A stretch of 64,000 nucleotides of DNA from Phoma sp. XZ068. Lineage: Eukaryota; Ascomycota; Dothideomycetes; Pleosporales; Didymellaceae. A model generated the notes under the pieces. That model saw only the letters and a list, made by a program, of their open reading frames with translations. It was not told the origin of the DNA and searched no databases. A program made the translations under genes and the position numbers. Positions 11,652 to 21,211 of this stretch are shown here, piece after piece (within the stretch, counting starts at the first letter, position 1; each line of letters opens with the position of its first letter). The DNA lies in contig RBKR01000009.1 in assembly GCA_004835665.1 (NCBI GenBank), positions 1,054,001-1,118,000 of the forward strand. The letters run 5' to 3'.

Positions 11652-11981
11652 TGTTTCCACGCACACAAGCCATGCGGTGCGCCTGTCAAGTCAGAAGTGT
11701 CATGTTTCGCGACCAATCTAGCAAGAACAACGAAGGTGTAGCGCATTGGTGACGTTGATTAGCCTCCAGGAGCCCCTTGCGGCCTCGGAGGCTAGTGATT
11801 GGTGCAGCGGTCGACGCCGGATTCGAGCCATCTACATGTGGAAGGCATCCCCCAATTTCCCCTCCACCTCCCGTCTGGGGCCAATCTCGCTCCCTTATCT
11901 GCGAGTTCCCCGGTCGAATGTGTTGTCGCTGAATCCACCGTCCTTACAGCCGCCGCACGTTGAGCAGCTGCAGCCGCTGCC
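11652..11981. promoter_or_regulatory. Shared divergent promoter region
   Basis: 330 bp between the start codons of the minus-strand membrane protein and the plus-strand zrg17-like gene. It contains a perfect 8-bp inverted repeat (11760-11794) and a CCCCT stress-element-like core inside its loop. Promoter status is inferred from gene geometry only. Confidence 0.5.
11760..11794. repeat. Inverted repeat in the divergent promoter
   Basis: TAGCCTCC at 11760-11767 and its exact complement GGAGGCTA at 11787-11794 flank a 19-nt spacer. It lies between two divergent genes, so it could be a binding site for a dimeric factor. Chance occurrence is not excluded. Confidence 0.4.
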
Positions 11982-13489
11982 ATGGCTCCGCCTATGCCTG
12001 TGGTCCTTCCACCGAGGACGCCAACGCCGCCTCCTGATGAAGACGCACCGCAACAGCCCGTCGCATTTGGATTTGAAGGCGAGCTGTCTGCTGGAGGGCT
12101 AGGATTCGACCCGAACGCGCTCTCGCCCATGTCAGCCACCTTCCCATCCAAGCAGTATGCGACTCTGGGCCCCAGCGACTCGATCTCGCAGCGTGCGACG
12201 CCTACAACTCTGTATACACCAGCGAGCGCAACGTTCCCATACACTCCCGCAAGCGCCATGAGCGGGACCGACACGGATGCGCCCTCGATGAGTGGCACAG
12301 AGAATGCGCGCAATCCCTTCAACTTCCAATCGGTGACCTACCAGCCGGGCCGGCCACAGGCAAAGCAGAATGTAAATACAGCTTTCTTTGATAATGTAGC
12401 GTTTACTGATTCGCACAGGATATTGGAAGAAGACGAGGACACAAGTACAAACACAGCAGCGTATCCCACCAAATCTTCCTCGAACCAGCGCCTCGCGCCC
12501 CTCTGCAACTTCCAGCTTCTCTCCCGATCCCAACATTCAAAGAGTACCGATCATCCATGTCAAAGGACCAAAAGCTGCGGCTGGCCTGGTGTTTCGGCCA
12601 TCTGCTCGTAGCAGGGCTGGTACAATGGGGTTCCCACGAATCTCTAGCACTCACAGTCTTGTCTCGCCTTATTTTCTACGATGCAATTGGCGCCTTCCTG
12701 TGCGTTGCGGTTGACGTTGGCTCCAACTTTGAGGTCTGGAAGCGCTCCAGCATTCGCCATCCATTTGGATTCGAGCGCCTCGAAGTCATCGCAGGTCTGG
12801 GAATGTCTGTGGGCCTTTTGTTCATGGGCCTGGATCTCATCTCCCACGGTCTGACACATGCTCTCGAAAATACTGGTGGACACACTGCGCACCATGCAGA
12901 TTCACACGAGCGAGTCTCCCCTGGTAGTATCGACCTTGCGGCCCTGAGCGGTATCGTCTCAACGCTTGTTTCCGCTATCGTGCTGAAGAATCACGCGCGC
13001 ATTGGCAAGGTAATGAGACTGGGTGCGATTGCAAACCTGCCCTCAGTTCTAAGCAACCCCTCTCATTTCCTCACACTATCTTGCTCGGCCTTGTTGCTAC
13101 TTCTCCCCCTGCTGAGCATACAAATGTACGTATGGCTGGACCGCACTTTGTCTTTTTCAGTCGCAATTTGCATGGTCGCCTTGGGGTGGATCCAGGGATG
13201 GACACTGGGCAAAATGCTGCTGATGTCCTACGCGGGTCCAGGAGTATCCGATGTCATGTACGACATGGAAACAGACCCAGCTGTGAGTGCGGTCGAGGAG
13301 GCAAAGTTCTGGCAAGTACACTACGGACTATGTCAGGCAAACTTGAAGGTCCGAGTACGCAATCTCGACGAGATAGGACGTTTGCGCGACCGAATCAGCA
13401 GCATGGTACGAAATCGTTTGGGCGGAGGTTATGGCAGTGGAGGGCAGAAGTGGGAGGTATCGACTCAGGTTACGCTGGAGAAGGACTGA
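11982..13489 (+). CDS. zrg17: Zrg17-like cation diffusion facilitator subunit
   Basis: Exons 11982-12371 and 12419-13489 (intron 47 nt, phase 0) give about 486 residues; the start has a good context (gccATGg). The first 190 residues are Pro/Ser/Thr-rich and cytosolic, ending in a basic stretch created by the join (QAKQN/DIGRRRGHKYKHSS). The membrane half has about six helices (LAWCFGHLLVAGLVQW, IFYDAIGAFLCVAVDV, GLGMSVGLLFMGLDL and others) and a CDF-like cytosolic tail (VRVRNLDEIGRLRDRISS). Known Zrg17 proteins form a heterodimer with a catalytic CDF partner (Msc2/Cis4) that loads zinc into the ER/Golgi. The His-rich TM4-5 loop is short here (HTAHHADSHE), which fits the accessory-subunit role. 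Confidence 0.85.
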
Positions 13490-14158
13490 AGGACGCCGAT
13501 TGTCATGATTGGGCTTTTGTCATACTTCAGCAAATATGCAATAATCCCTCCGCATCTTTGTGGCGACTCGACTCAGCAGGTCGCATCCCAGCTTGCAGCC
13601 CAAAAGGGGCAGTGCGACAAAAGTCTGACGAATACTGAACACCGTGCATCAAGTTTGCCGCTTGTTCCACGATTCATGGTACTTCCTGCTGTCACACCCA
13701 ACAATGTATACGTACCGTTCACCAGGGCAGTTTGGCCTTAATCACCTGTTGTCTGCGTTCGAATAACTGGCAGCCATCACATCAACACCTGACAGGCACC
13801 CGACGGCACCCCTGCCGGCGCTAGACGAATCTTATCCTTAGCGAAGCCCTGGAAGCGGGCGGCTGGGGGACGCACCGGCAGGCACACTGATCATTAGGGA
13901 GACCGTCCACGCGGCTCTCTCTCGCGCTTCACCGCCCAACGCGGCGGTCGCTGGTTGGAGTGTGCAGTTCGTCTGATGCACGCTCGGGCACGCTCGACCT
14001 GCCTGCAGGTGGCTGTTCGTCAATCACGCCCACAGACACTACCACCCAACCCCTCTCCTGCACGTCTGCCTGCACGTCTGCCTGAGGTCTGCCAGCACCT
14101 GTGACTTCGTAGGCTGGCGTCGCCTGGGTACTCAATATAACCCTGCACGTTGCCGGGG
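13490..14158. other. Intergenic with short tandem repeat
   Basis: 669 bp between two plus-strand genes, GC-rich towards the 3' end. The only structure I see is the 12-bp repeat at 14059-14093 just ahead of the RBR start codon. Confidence 0.4.
14059..14093. repeat. 12-bp tandem repeat in the RBR leader
   Basis: tgcacgtctgcc occurs twice in tandem (14059-14070, 14071-14082), followed by a degenerate copy tgaggtctgcc (14083-14093). It sits 66 bp upstream of the RBR start codon. Confidence 0.85.
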
Positions 14159-16295
14159 ATGGCCAGGAATCGCGATGAGGCAGGCACACGATACCAATAC
14201 GCCGACGAGTATTCGCGAGACGATCGAGAAAGCAGACATCACCGCCGCCACCGAAGTCGAGACTACAACGACGACGAATACGCAGCCAAGCGAGAGCGCA
14301 GGGAACGCCGACGAGCAGAGGACGTCCGGCGAGAGGCAGAAGTCGATCTAGATGCCCTGAGAGCGCGGCGGGCGAGTTACTACTCGAGGCCTGAGAGTGA
14401 TCGATATCGTGAGCAGGATCGTATGGCACAGGACATCAGGGTAGAGAGCGCAAAGGAACCTCGCAGCAGCCATCGCGAGTTGAGGCGAGATGGCACACGC
14501 AAGACAAAGAAAAAGAGGGAAGTGATTGAAGTGGAGAGGGACGAGGACTACGTGTATGGCCGGCCAAAGTCAAGTGAGGTCAGAAGGTCCTCCGGGCGTA
14601 AGAGAAGCGACGAAGGCGGGTCCTCAAGTCGAACTGCGTATACTCCTCGGTCTGGATCCGGCTCCTCTCGTCGGGTTGAAGAACCAAAATTGGGCAGGTA
14701 GGCTGATCTTCAAATCTGTAGACTGTAGCAGCAGCTCACAAACATTAGAAGCGTTTCTGCGCGAGAGCCGACCAGCAGATATATGTCGACAAGACCGGCT
14801 CGGCGTCCAAGTGTGGTCAAGCTATCACCTGTTCCCGCCGCTCCCCCTGTCGTAAGGTCTTATTCTACCAGAGAGCAACCTACGCGACGGAACTCTGGAG
14901 GCATCTTCTCGACCTTCTTCCGAGCAGGACCGCGATCCCCAACCATAAAGGAAGTTCAAAGGTAGACTTACTCCTCAGCTGTACTGTGGGCAATACTAAT
15001 TAACAATAGGGTCGATTGCCTTATCTGTATGAACGACGACATTCCTGTTAACAAGACAGCAAAGCTCGCTTGTGGTCATCGCATGTGTCACTCATGCTTG
15101 AAGCGTCAATTTTCTCTCTCCGTTCAAGATCCCCAGCACATGCCCCCCACGTGCTGCACCAAGGAGCACATACCACTAAAACACGTTGATCGCCTGTTCG
15201 ACGATAAGTTCAAGAGACTTTGGAACCAGAAATTCGAAGAGTACACGGCAGCGAAAAGACTCTATTGCCCCGCGAAAGGCTGCGGTGAATTTATCAAACC
15301 GAACAAGATTCGTGTTGACCTGACCACCGGAAGGAAGTATGCTCGATGCGGTCGATGCAGCTTTAAAGTATGTGTCCTGTGCAACAGCAAGTATCACACA
15401 CGAAGGGAATGTCCAAAGGATGAAGAGACCAACCGTCTAGTGCAGATGGCGAAGGAGAAGGGCTGGCAAAGGTGTTACAACTGCAGGGCTGTGGTCGAGC
15501 TGAAGGAAGGATGCAACCACATGACTTGGTAGGTTCAGCGCTGGTGTGCTATTGAGGCTTCCACTAACATCCCACAGCCGTTGCAATGCTCAGTTCTGCA
15601 TGGTTTGCGCATTGCCTTGGAAGACGTGCAACTGCCCCTGGTTCGACTATTCGCACATTCCGGACGGGGACCGCCTTGACGAAATGCGCGTGCCATACAG
15701 CAGGCATGACAATGGCGTAGAGGTTATTGAAATCACCGAGGAGCCTTCTTCTCCTCTTGCCCGCCGATCCAGTACACGCACCACCCGCACTCGACATCGC
15801 AGCGAACGCGATCGACCTCGAGACCGTACAGACGGAGCCTTGGCCGCTCACTTGCAGTCTCAACGCCACTTGCATCTTCCTAATATTGCAGCTTCTAGTC
15901 TTAACCGCGGCGATACCGCAAACGTTGAAGTTTACGGCCTCGGCAACTCCGGGGGACATCACATGAATGATTCCTACCAGGTTCGCCCCGTTATCACATC
16001 CGCCGCACACAGGCCGTTACAAGTGCCTCCTCCTCGCCAGTCTCACTTCAGCAGCCGCCGTGTGGTGCGCGAGGCCACAGGCGCAGTCCCAGCCCCAGTA
16101 GCCCGACACGTCCCAGCAGAAGCCCCTTCATCTGCTATGGCCGGGTTATCTCTTGATGGAACGAAGCGTGGTGCTAACAGAGTCGGAACCTGGCTCAGCC
16201 ACGTCAGAGTCGACCCTGAAGCTACAAACACACAAGCGGAAGGCGTAGAAGTCGACGACTGGAGATGCGATGGAACCATGATTGGCATCGATTGA
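14159..16295 (+). CDS. RBR-type (RING-IBR-RING) E3 ubiquitin ligase
   Basis: Exons 14159-14697, 14749-14961, 15010-15528 and 15578-16295. The first acceptor could instead be 33 nt downstream in the same frame. The N-terminal ~250 residues are very basic and Arg/Ser-rich (SRHHRRHRSRDY, KRERRERRRAED, KTKKKREV). RING1 begins at CLICMNDD and contains LACGHRMCHSC. The IBR holds YCPAKGCGEF, CGRCSFKVCVLC and ends RREC. RING2 is split by intron 3: RCYNCRAVVELKEGCNHMT then CRCNAQFCMVC. The Cys of GCNHM corresponds to the catalytic thioester Cys of HHARI/parkin-type ligases. The family takes ubiquitin from an E2 onto this Cys before substrate transfer. A ~200-residue disordered tail follows. Substrates are unknown. 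Confidence 0.92.
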
Positions 16296-16684
16296 ACATA
16301 TGCGTTTGTCAATACTTTTGTCTTGTATATCTTGATTGCTTTGCATGTTAGCGAAGGTGCATATGGAGCATTTTGGACATATTGCTTGGTTGCTTAGGCG
16401 GAGTTGGTACTGCACTTGGAATTGAGGCATGCGATACCCTTCGTTCATCAATTTAGATATCTTATCGGAACTTTCACAAAAATACGAATCCGCAAGATCG
16501 ACAAAGATAATCTCCATTCGTGACACGTCAAGTGGCGGTGGTGGTTGGTGCGCGGAGATCTCATCGTGTATTGATGATGTCACGCAGGAGCAGTGAGCTA
16601 ACACAACAATGTCCAGGAGATTGACTTTCAGTTTCGAACAACTCCCAGAACCCTCTACTTTTATCAACGAATTGACCACATATC
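16296..16684. other. Intergenic, no gene seen
   Basis: 389 bp between two plus-strand genes. No motif-bearing frame or RNA gene; it should hold the RBR 3' end and the promoter of the next gene. Confidence 0.4.
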
Positions 16685-17303
16685 ATGCATATTCTACGAC
16701 CAGTATCAATTGTGCGTGGAGCAGCTCGCCCAGCAGCTGTCCGCACAGCAGTCTTTGCGCGACCTCAGGTTCGCTTTGCGACACAGGACTACGGCTCCGG
16801 CGACGGCAATCCAGCTGGCGAGAAGCCACAGCAGCAAGGACAGAACCCCAGCGAGAACATTGAGCACCCTGGTCCACCACCACCAAAGGTCGCTCGCGGC
16901 CAGTCTTCTTCGTCGCCCAACGAAGACTCCGGCTCATCGTCCGGCAAGTCATCATCGTCCTCGTCGTCGCCGTCATCGTCAGGATCGAAGCCATCAGAGA
17001 AAAGCCAGTCGAACGATGGAGCTGCAAAGACCGGCGGAGGCGATGGTAAGTCAGTGAACGGTGCTAAGCCCAAGATCTTGAATGCGAATCCCCCTGCGGC
17101 GGACAGCGCGGACGTAAAGCAGCACAACAAGGAAATGGATCAGAGGGCTGAGAAGGCACATGAGCAGATCGGTAACGAGGACGCGGAGAAGGATAAAGTA
17201 CCGAAGAGCTTCTGGGCTGGTAAGTCATACTCACGCGCTGGTGATGTGGCACAACTTGCTAACATACATAAAAGGACAAGGCGGGCGGGACCGTGACCCG
17301 TAA
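16685..17303 (+). CDS. Ser/Gly-rich predicted mitochondrial protein, function unknown
   Basis: Exons 16685-17219 and 17275-17303 (intron 55 nt) give about 187 residues. The short second exon adds QGGRDRDP after WAG. The N-terminus is an amphipathic Arg/Ala-rich segment without acids (MHILRPVSIVRGAARPAAVR, then FARPQVRFATQD), a typical mitochondrial presequence with a likely cleavage near VRF-AT. The rest is low-complexity: Gln/Pro (KPQQQGQNPSENIEHPGPPP), Ser tracts (SSSGKSSSSSSSPSSSGS) and a charged C-terminus (HNKEMDQRAEKAHEQIGNED) ending FWAGQGGRDRDP. I recognise no catalytic domain. Short conserved ends around a variable Ser-rich core suggest a small structural or assembly protein, which is inference. 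Confidence 0.75.
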
Positions 17304-18112
17304 GAGATCTCGATGAAAACATGAAGACTTTTGAAGTACTGGACTGTATGATTATGTATGCGTACGGAAAGGCGTCTGAACGACATGAATCAAGCATGCA
17401 TTTACCATGTTTCCATGACAGAGTACCTTTCATATCCTGTGATCGCGTGCTCCACTGAATTCAATGTTGTCACAGCCTCTAGACATGCAATTAGATAGCA
17501 ACAATGAATGTATGCTGTCTTTTGTGCAACAAGGGCATTGCCTCCAGCCATCGCGTTCTAGGTCTGGAGGCCATAGCTTCAGCACGGATCATGAATGACA
17601 TCAGCGGCTTCCCACAATGCGCGATCATGATGCGGAATCTCGAAATGCCATAACAACACGTTGCAGGCCGCACACGGGCGTCTTAGAGGACAGAACGACG
17701 GGACAACATCGTCACTGCTTTTCGAATTGTGTGGAGATCGATGTCAGTCCGCGGATCGTCATCCTTCGCTCCACTACGGCGGAGCATTGTGCCAGTAGGG
17801 TCTGGCTCGTGAAAGTACTGTGCAAGAAAACGCAATACTCGCGTCTGTGATAGGATGGCAAGCCCTTTCCCATTGGCTGAGTGCCCGCAGCCAGGTGAGC
17901 TTGACCTTGTTTGTGCACTAGGGTGACAGGCAATGTACGTCACTGCACGGTGCTCCTCCACGTCTAGTCGCCAGCCATTTGTGCTCCCGTCTTAAAGCTC
18001 TTCGCCTTCCCACAACGAAACTCTATCCTTCACCGCTGTCCACCCTAATCACAGCATCGCCTCATCAATCTTCTCATCGTTCCTACGACAGAGAACTGAT
18101 TGACCGCCCAAA
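17304..18112. other. Intergenic, no gene seen
   Basis: 809 bp between two plus-strand genes. No frame with a recognisable motif. The last 130 bp are pyrimidine-rich (atcctt, ccaccctaatc, ctcatcaatcttctcatcg) and look like the leader of the Ish1-type gene. Confidence 0.4.
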
Positions 18113-19540
18113 ATGAAGTTCTCCCTTACCTCCGCCCTAGTGGTGACTCTGGCTGCTCAGGCCACAGCAAACAGCTGGTTCGGCAAGTCTGGTAGGTAGT
18201 CTGAGAAACCGTTCCTGATGCTCTCGTGTGTCAGCTCCTTGTGATCCCGCTAACGCCGATAAGCAGTATACGACAAGTGGCACGAGACGGAGCTCGAGCG
18301 TTGGTTGTCAGACCACAGCATTCCCCACCCCAGCCCTTCAGACCGCAAGAACCTGCAGAAGACCGTCGCCGACAACTGGAATGACAAGATTGTTAACCCA
18401 TACACATCATGGGACGCCAAATCCCTCTCCAACTACCTGACTGCCCGCGGCCAGCAGGCGAAGAAGGGCACCGAGAAAGACGTCAAGAGTCTCGCCGAGC
18501 AGGTCAAGGCCTACTGGTACGAAACCGAGGACTCTGCCAACCAGGCATACGGCAACGTCAAGGAATGGATCTTCGACTCGTAAGCATGCTGCAAATTCCC
18601 CTGTAAGAATCACAGGCTAATACCTCGCAGCTGGACCGACTCCCAGCTCAAGGCTTTCGCTGACAAGAACGGCATTCCTGTTCCCCAGCCCCGCCAGCGT
18701 GATTCGCTCCTGAAGACCGTTCGTGAGAACTACCAGGCTGTTGCCGACAAGGCCTCTGAGACTGCCAACTACCCCGGTGACTGGCTCTACGCTTCGTGGT
18801 CTGACTCTGACCTCAAGGCTTGGTTCGACGAGCGCGGTTACAGCGTTCCCCAGCCCTCCACCCGTGACTCTCTCATTGCCAGCCTTCGCCGCCAGTCTCG
18901 CCTTGCCAGCCAGCACGCCCAGGGCGCTTATGCTCAGGTCTCTTCTTCCGCCGTCGCTGCTCAGCAGAGCTTGAGCGATGCCCTTCTCGAATCGTGGTCC
19001 GACTCCCAGATCAAGGAGTGGGCCGACAAGAACGGCATCAAGGTTCCCCAGGGCTCCAAGCGCAACGAACTCATCGCCCTCGCCCGCAAGCACCGCGCGC
19101 GCCTTTACGGTGATTCTGCTTCCGCCACTGCCGCCTCTGCCTACGGCGCTGCTACATCCAACGCCAACAGCGCCGCTGCCCAGGCCACAGATGGCTTTGC
19201 CTACTACACCAACCTGATCAAGAACCAGTTCGGCATTGCCACTGACGCTGCTGCTGCCTCGGCCAGCTCCGCCTCCAGTGTAGCTGCCGCTTCCGCCAGC
19301 TCTGCCAGCGGCCAGGTCAAATCCGCTACTGGCTCCGCTGCTAAGGCTGCCTCTTCGTCTTCGTCCTCCATCTCCAAGGCGGCTGCTTCAGCTTCTGCCA
19401 ACGCATCCAAGTCTGCCCAGAGCGCCGCTTCTGCTGCCTCCAAGTCTGCTCAGTCTGGATACAATGCCGCAAGTGCCTCCGCCAGCTCTGCCAGCGCTAA
19501 GGCCTCCAGGGCTTCTTCCGCTGCTAAGGATGAGTTGTAA
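18113..19540 (+). CDS. MSC1: Ish1/Msc1-repeat secretory-pathway protein ending in KDEL
   Basis: Exons 18113-18191, 18267-18579 and 18631-19540 give about 433 residues. A cleavable signal peptide is clear (MKFSLTSALVVTLAAQATA). Five Ish1-type repeats follow, each starting with an aromatic-x-x-W core: YDKWHETELERWL, YTSWDAKSLSNYL, FDSWTDSQLKAFADK, YASWSDSDLKAWFDE and LESWSDSQIKEWADK. The last ~140 residues are almost only Ala/Ser with spaced Lys (SASSASSVAAASASS). The final four residues are KDEL. Known relatives (S. pombe Ish1, yeast Msc1) sit at the nuclear envelope/ER and respond to stress. The signal peptide plus KDEL predict ER-lumen retention. The strong C-ending codon preference suggests high expression. 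Confidence 0.9.
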
Positions 19541-20174
19541 GCGACTCGTCTTTTCGGCGTACCCTTCGAAAGGAAGCGTTCAGCCTTGATGGCTGCCAAA
19601 CATTTTACGACACGATTACGACCATGGTATTGATGGTAAAACGAGGACTCGTCATGATCCTGTAAGATTAGCTTTGCGATGATACTCCCTTGACCTCAAG
19701 CAGGCATCTGAGATTTCTTTCCTTTCCCTTCCCTCCCAGTCCCTGAAACTGAGTTGGAGGTCTGGCGTCTACATACCTTGATTGACATTAGCAATGAAAA
19801 CTTAATGCAAATCCAACCCCTTTAATATTGCCACTCGCGAATCAATTTGGATTTGATATTAGTACAGAACTATGCTTTAGCACTGGCCCCTACTTACCTT
19901 GCTAGGGTATGCGGCCCTTCTCTCCCACCATAAATGACAATGCATGACGGCTCGTTTTCGAACTTTGCACAGTGTAGTTTCATCGGCAGAGCATAGTCGT
20001 TTTGGTACAGCCAAGTACCGACCGCGCGTTGTACTAACACTATCATCGTCTTTGTCCATTGTTTACATGAAATGCACAATGATCAACCATGCTTGAAAGT
20101 ATCCCTATACAAATACGATGCACATCTGTGCAAGCTCATCACAGCAAAGTTTACTCACAGTAACACATCTCACT
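19541..20174. other. Intergenic, no gene seen
   Basis: 634 bp between two plus-strand genes. No supportable frame other than a 19-codon in-frame upstream extension of the SET gene (ATG at 20118). Confidence 0.4.
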
Positions 20175-21125
20175 ATGGCACTCCAAAGTATCCCAGCAAA
20201 TCTTGCGGATCTACCCACATTTATGTACACCAGATCTGCAGTCATTGGCTCAAGAGTGAGAAAGACTACTCACAAGGCGATTTCGTTCTACAAGGGTAAA
20301 AAGATGTATACGCGCCGCTTAGATGAGAACATGATTGATCTTACCCGCTGGGCGGATGTGACCATGCCTGAAGATTGGCCAACGGGACTTGCGTTTCCCG
20401 AGGATATGCTCAGGAAAGTACTCTACAGGAACCCGGCCACCAGACGACGAGCCAACTCCGATGGAACACCTCGCAGGGGTAAAGCGCAGCGCGAAAACAC
20501 CCCCGGCGTCTTCAGAGAAGAATGTGCTGCATGCCCTAATGTGCCAGACACGGTAACCGACATGTGCGGTTGCACCACCGCACCCTGGGAGGCGCAGAAG
20601 ACTGAGGACTGGAGGAAGCAGAGTGTCGAGTTGAAGTGGGTGAATGAAGACATGGGTATTGGCGCATATGCTCTCAAGTCGTTCAAGAAGGACTTTGTCC
20701 TTGGTGAGTACATGGGCGAACTCGTAACCAGCAATGATATCGATAGTAAATACCTGTTCGACATCAGCGACGACACTGGTCACCCTGTAGCGTGTCTTGA
20801 TTCGTTGAGGATGGGAAACTGGACAAGGTACATCAACCATTCTTGCAAACCTAACACAGAGTTTGAGGTGGTGAGGGTGGGACAGGAGGTGCGAGTCATC
20901 GTCAAAGTCATGAAGGGTATCAAGAAGAAGGAAGAGCTGAAAGTTGACTATGGAGATGACTATTGGAATAGTGTGCGTCTGGGTGGAATGTGGTGTGGAT
21001 GTGGTGAGGAGAGATGTAAATACAGCAAAGAGGCAGTGGAGGCGAAGCGGGCGGCGACGAAGGCGAAGAAGAAGGCGACCAGGCAAACGGCGAGTCGAGC
21101 GCCGAAAAGAACGACGAAGAGGTAG
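20175..21125 (+). CDS. SET-domain protein methyltransferase
   Basis: Single exon. I take the ATG at 20175 (actATGg, 316 residues); an in-frame ATG at 20118 would add 19 residues. A Cys-rich pre-SET-like segment (ECAACPNVPDTVTDMCGC) precedes the SET domain. SET landmarks: GIGAYALKSFKKDFVLGEYM, GELVTSNDIDS, catalytic-site RYINHSCKPNTEF and YGDDYW. A post-SET motif CGCGEERC follows (CxCxxxxC). The C-terminal ~45 residues are Lys/Arg/Ala-rich (KAKKKATRQTASRAPKR) and may bind DNA or act as a nuclear signal. The family methylates lysines, often on histones. The exact site cannot be told from sequence, but the pre-SET and post-SET cysteines resemble the Suv39/Set2-like arrangement. It ends 86 bp from the convergent tfc6 gene. 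Confidence 0.88.
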   Translation: MALQSIPANLADLPTFMYTRSAVIGSRVRKTTHKAISFYKGKKMYTRRLDENMIDLTRWADVTMPEDWPTGLAFPEDMLRKVLYRNPATRRRANSDGTPRRGKAQRENTPGVFREECAACPNVPDTVTDMCGCTTAPWEAQKTEDWRKQSVELKWVNEDMGIGAYALKSFKKDFVLGEYMGELVTSNDIDSKYLFDISDDTGHPVACLDSLRMGNWTRYINHSCKPNTEFEVVRVGQEVRVIVKVMKGIKKKEELKVDYGDDYWNSVRLGGMWCGCGEERCKYSKEAVEAKRAATKAKKKATRQTASRAPKRTTKR

Positions 21126-21211
21126 ACTGTGTGTATATCTATTGCATGTAATGTATTTGTTTTAAGTTTTACCCTCTCGTATGCACTGCTCGTTCATTGG
21201 AGGGATATTGA

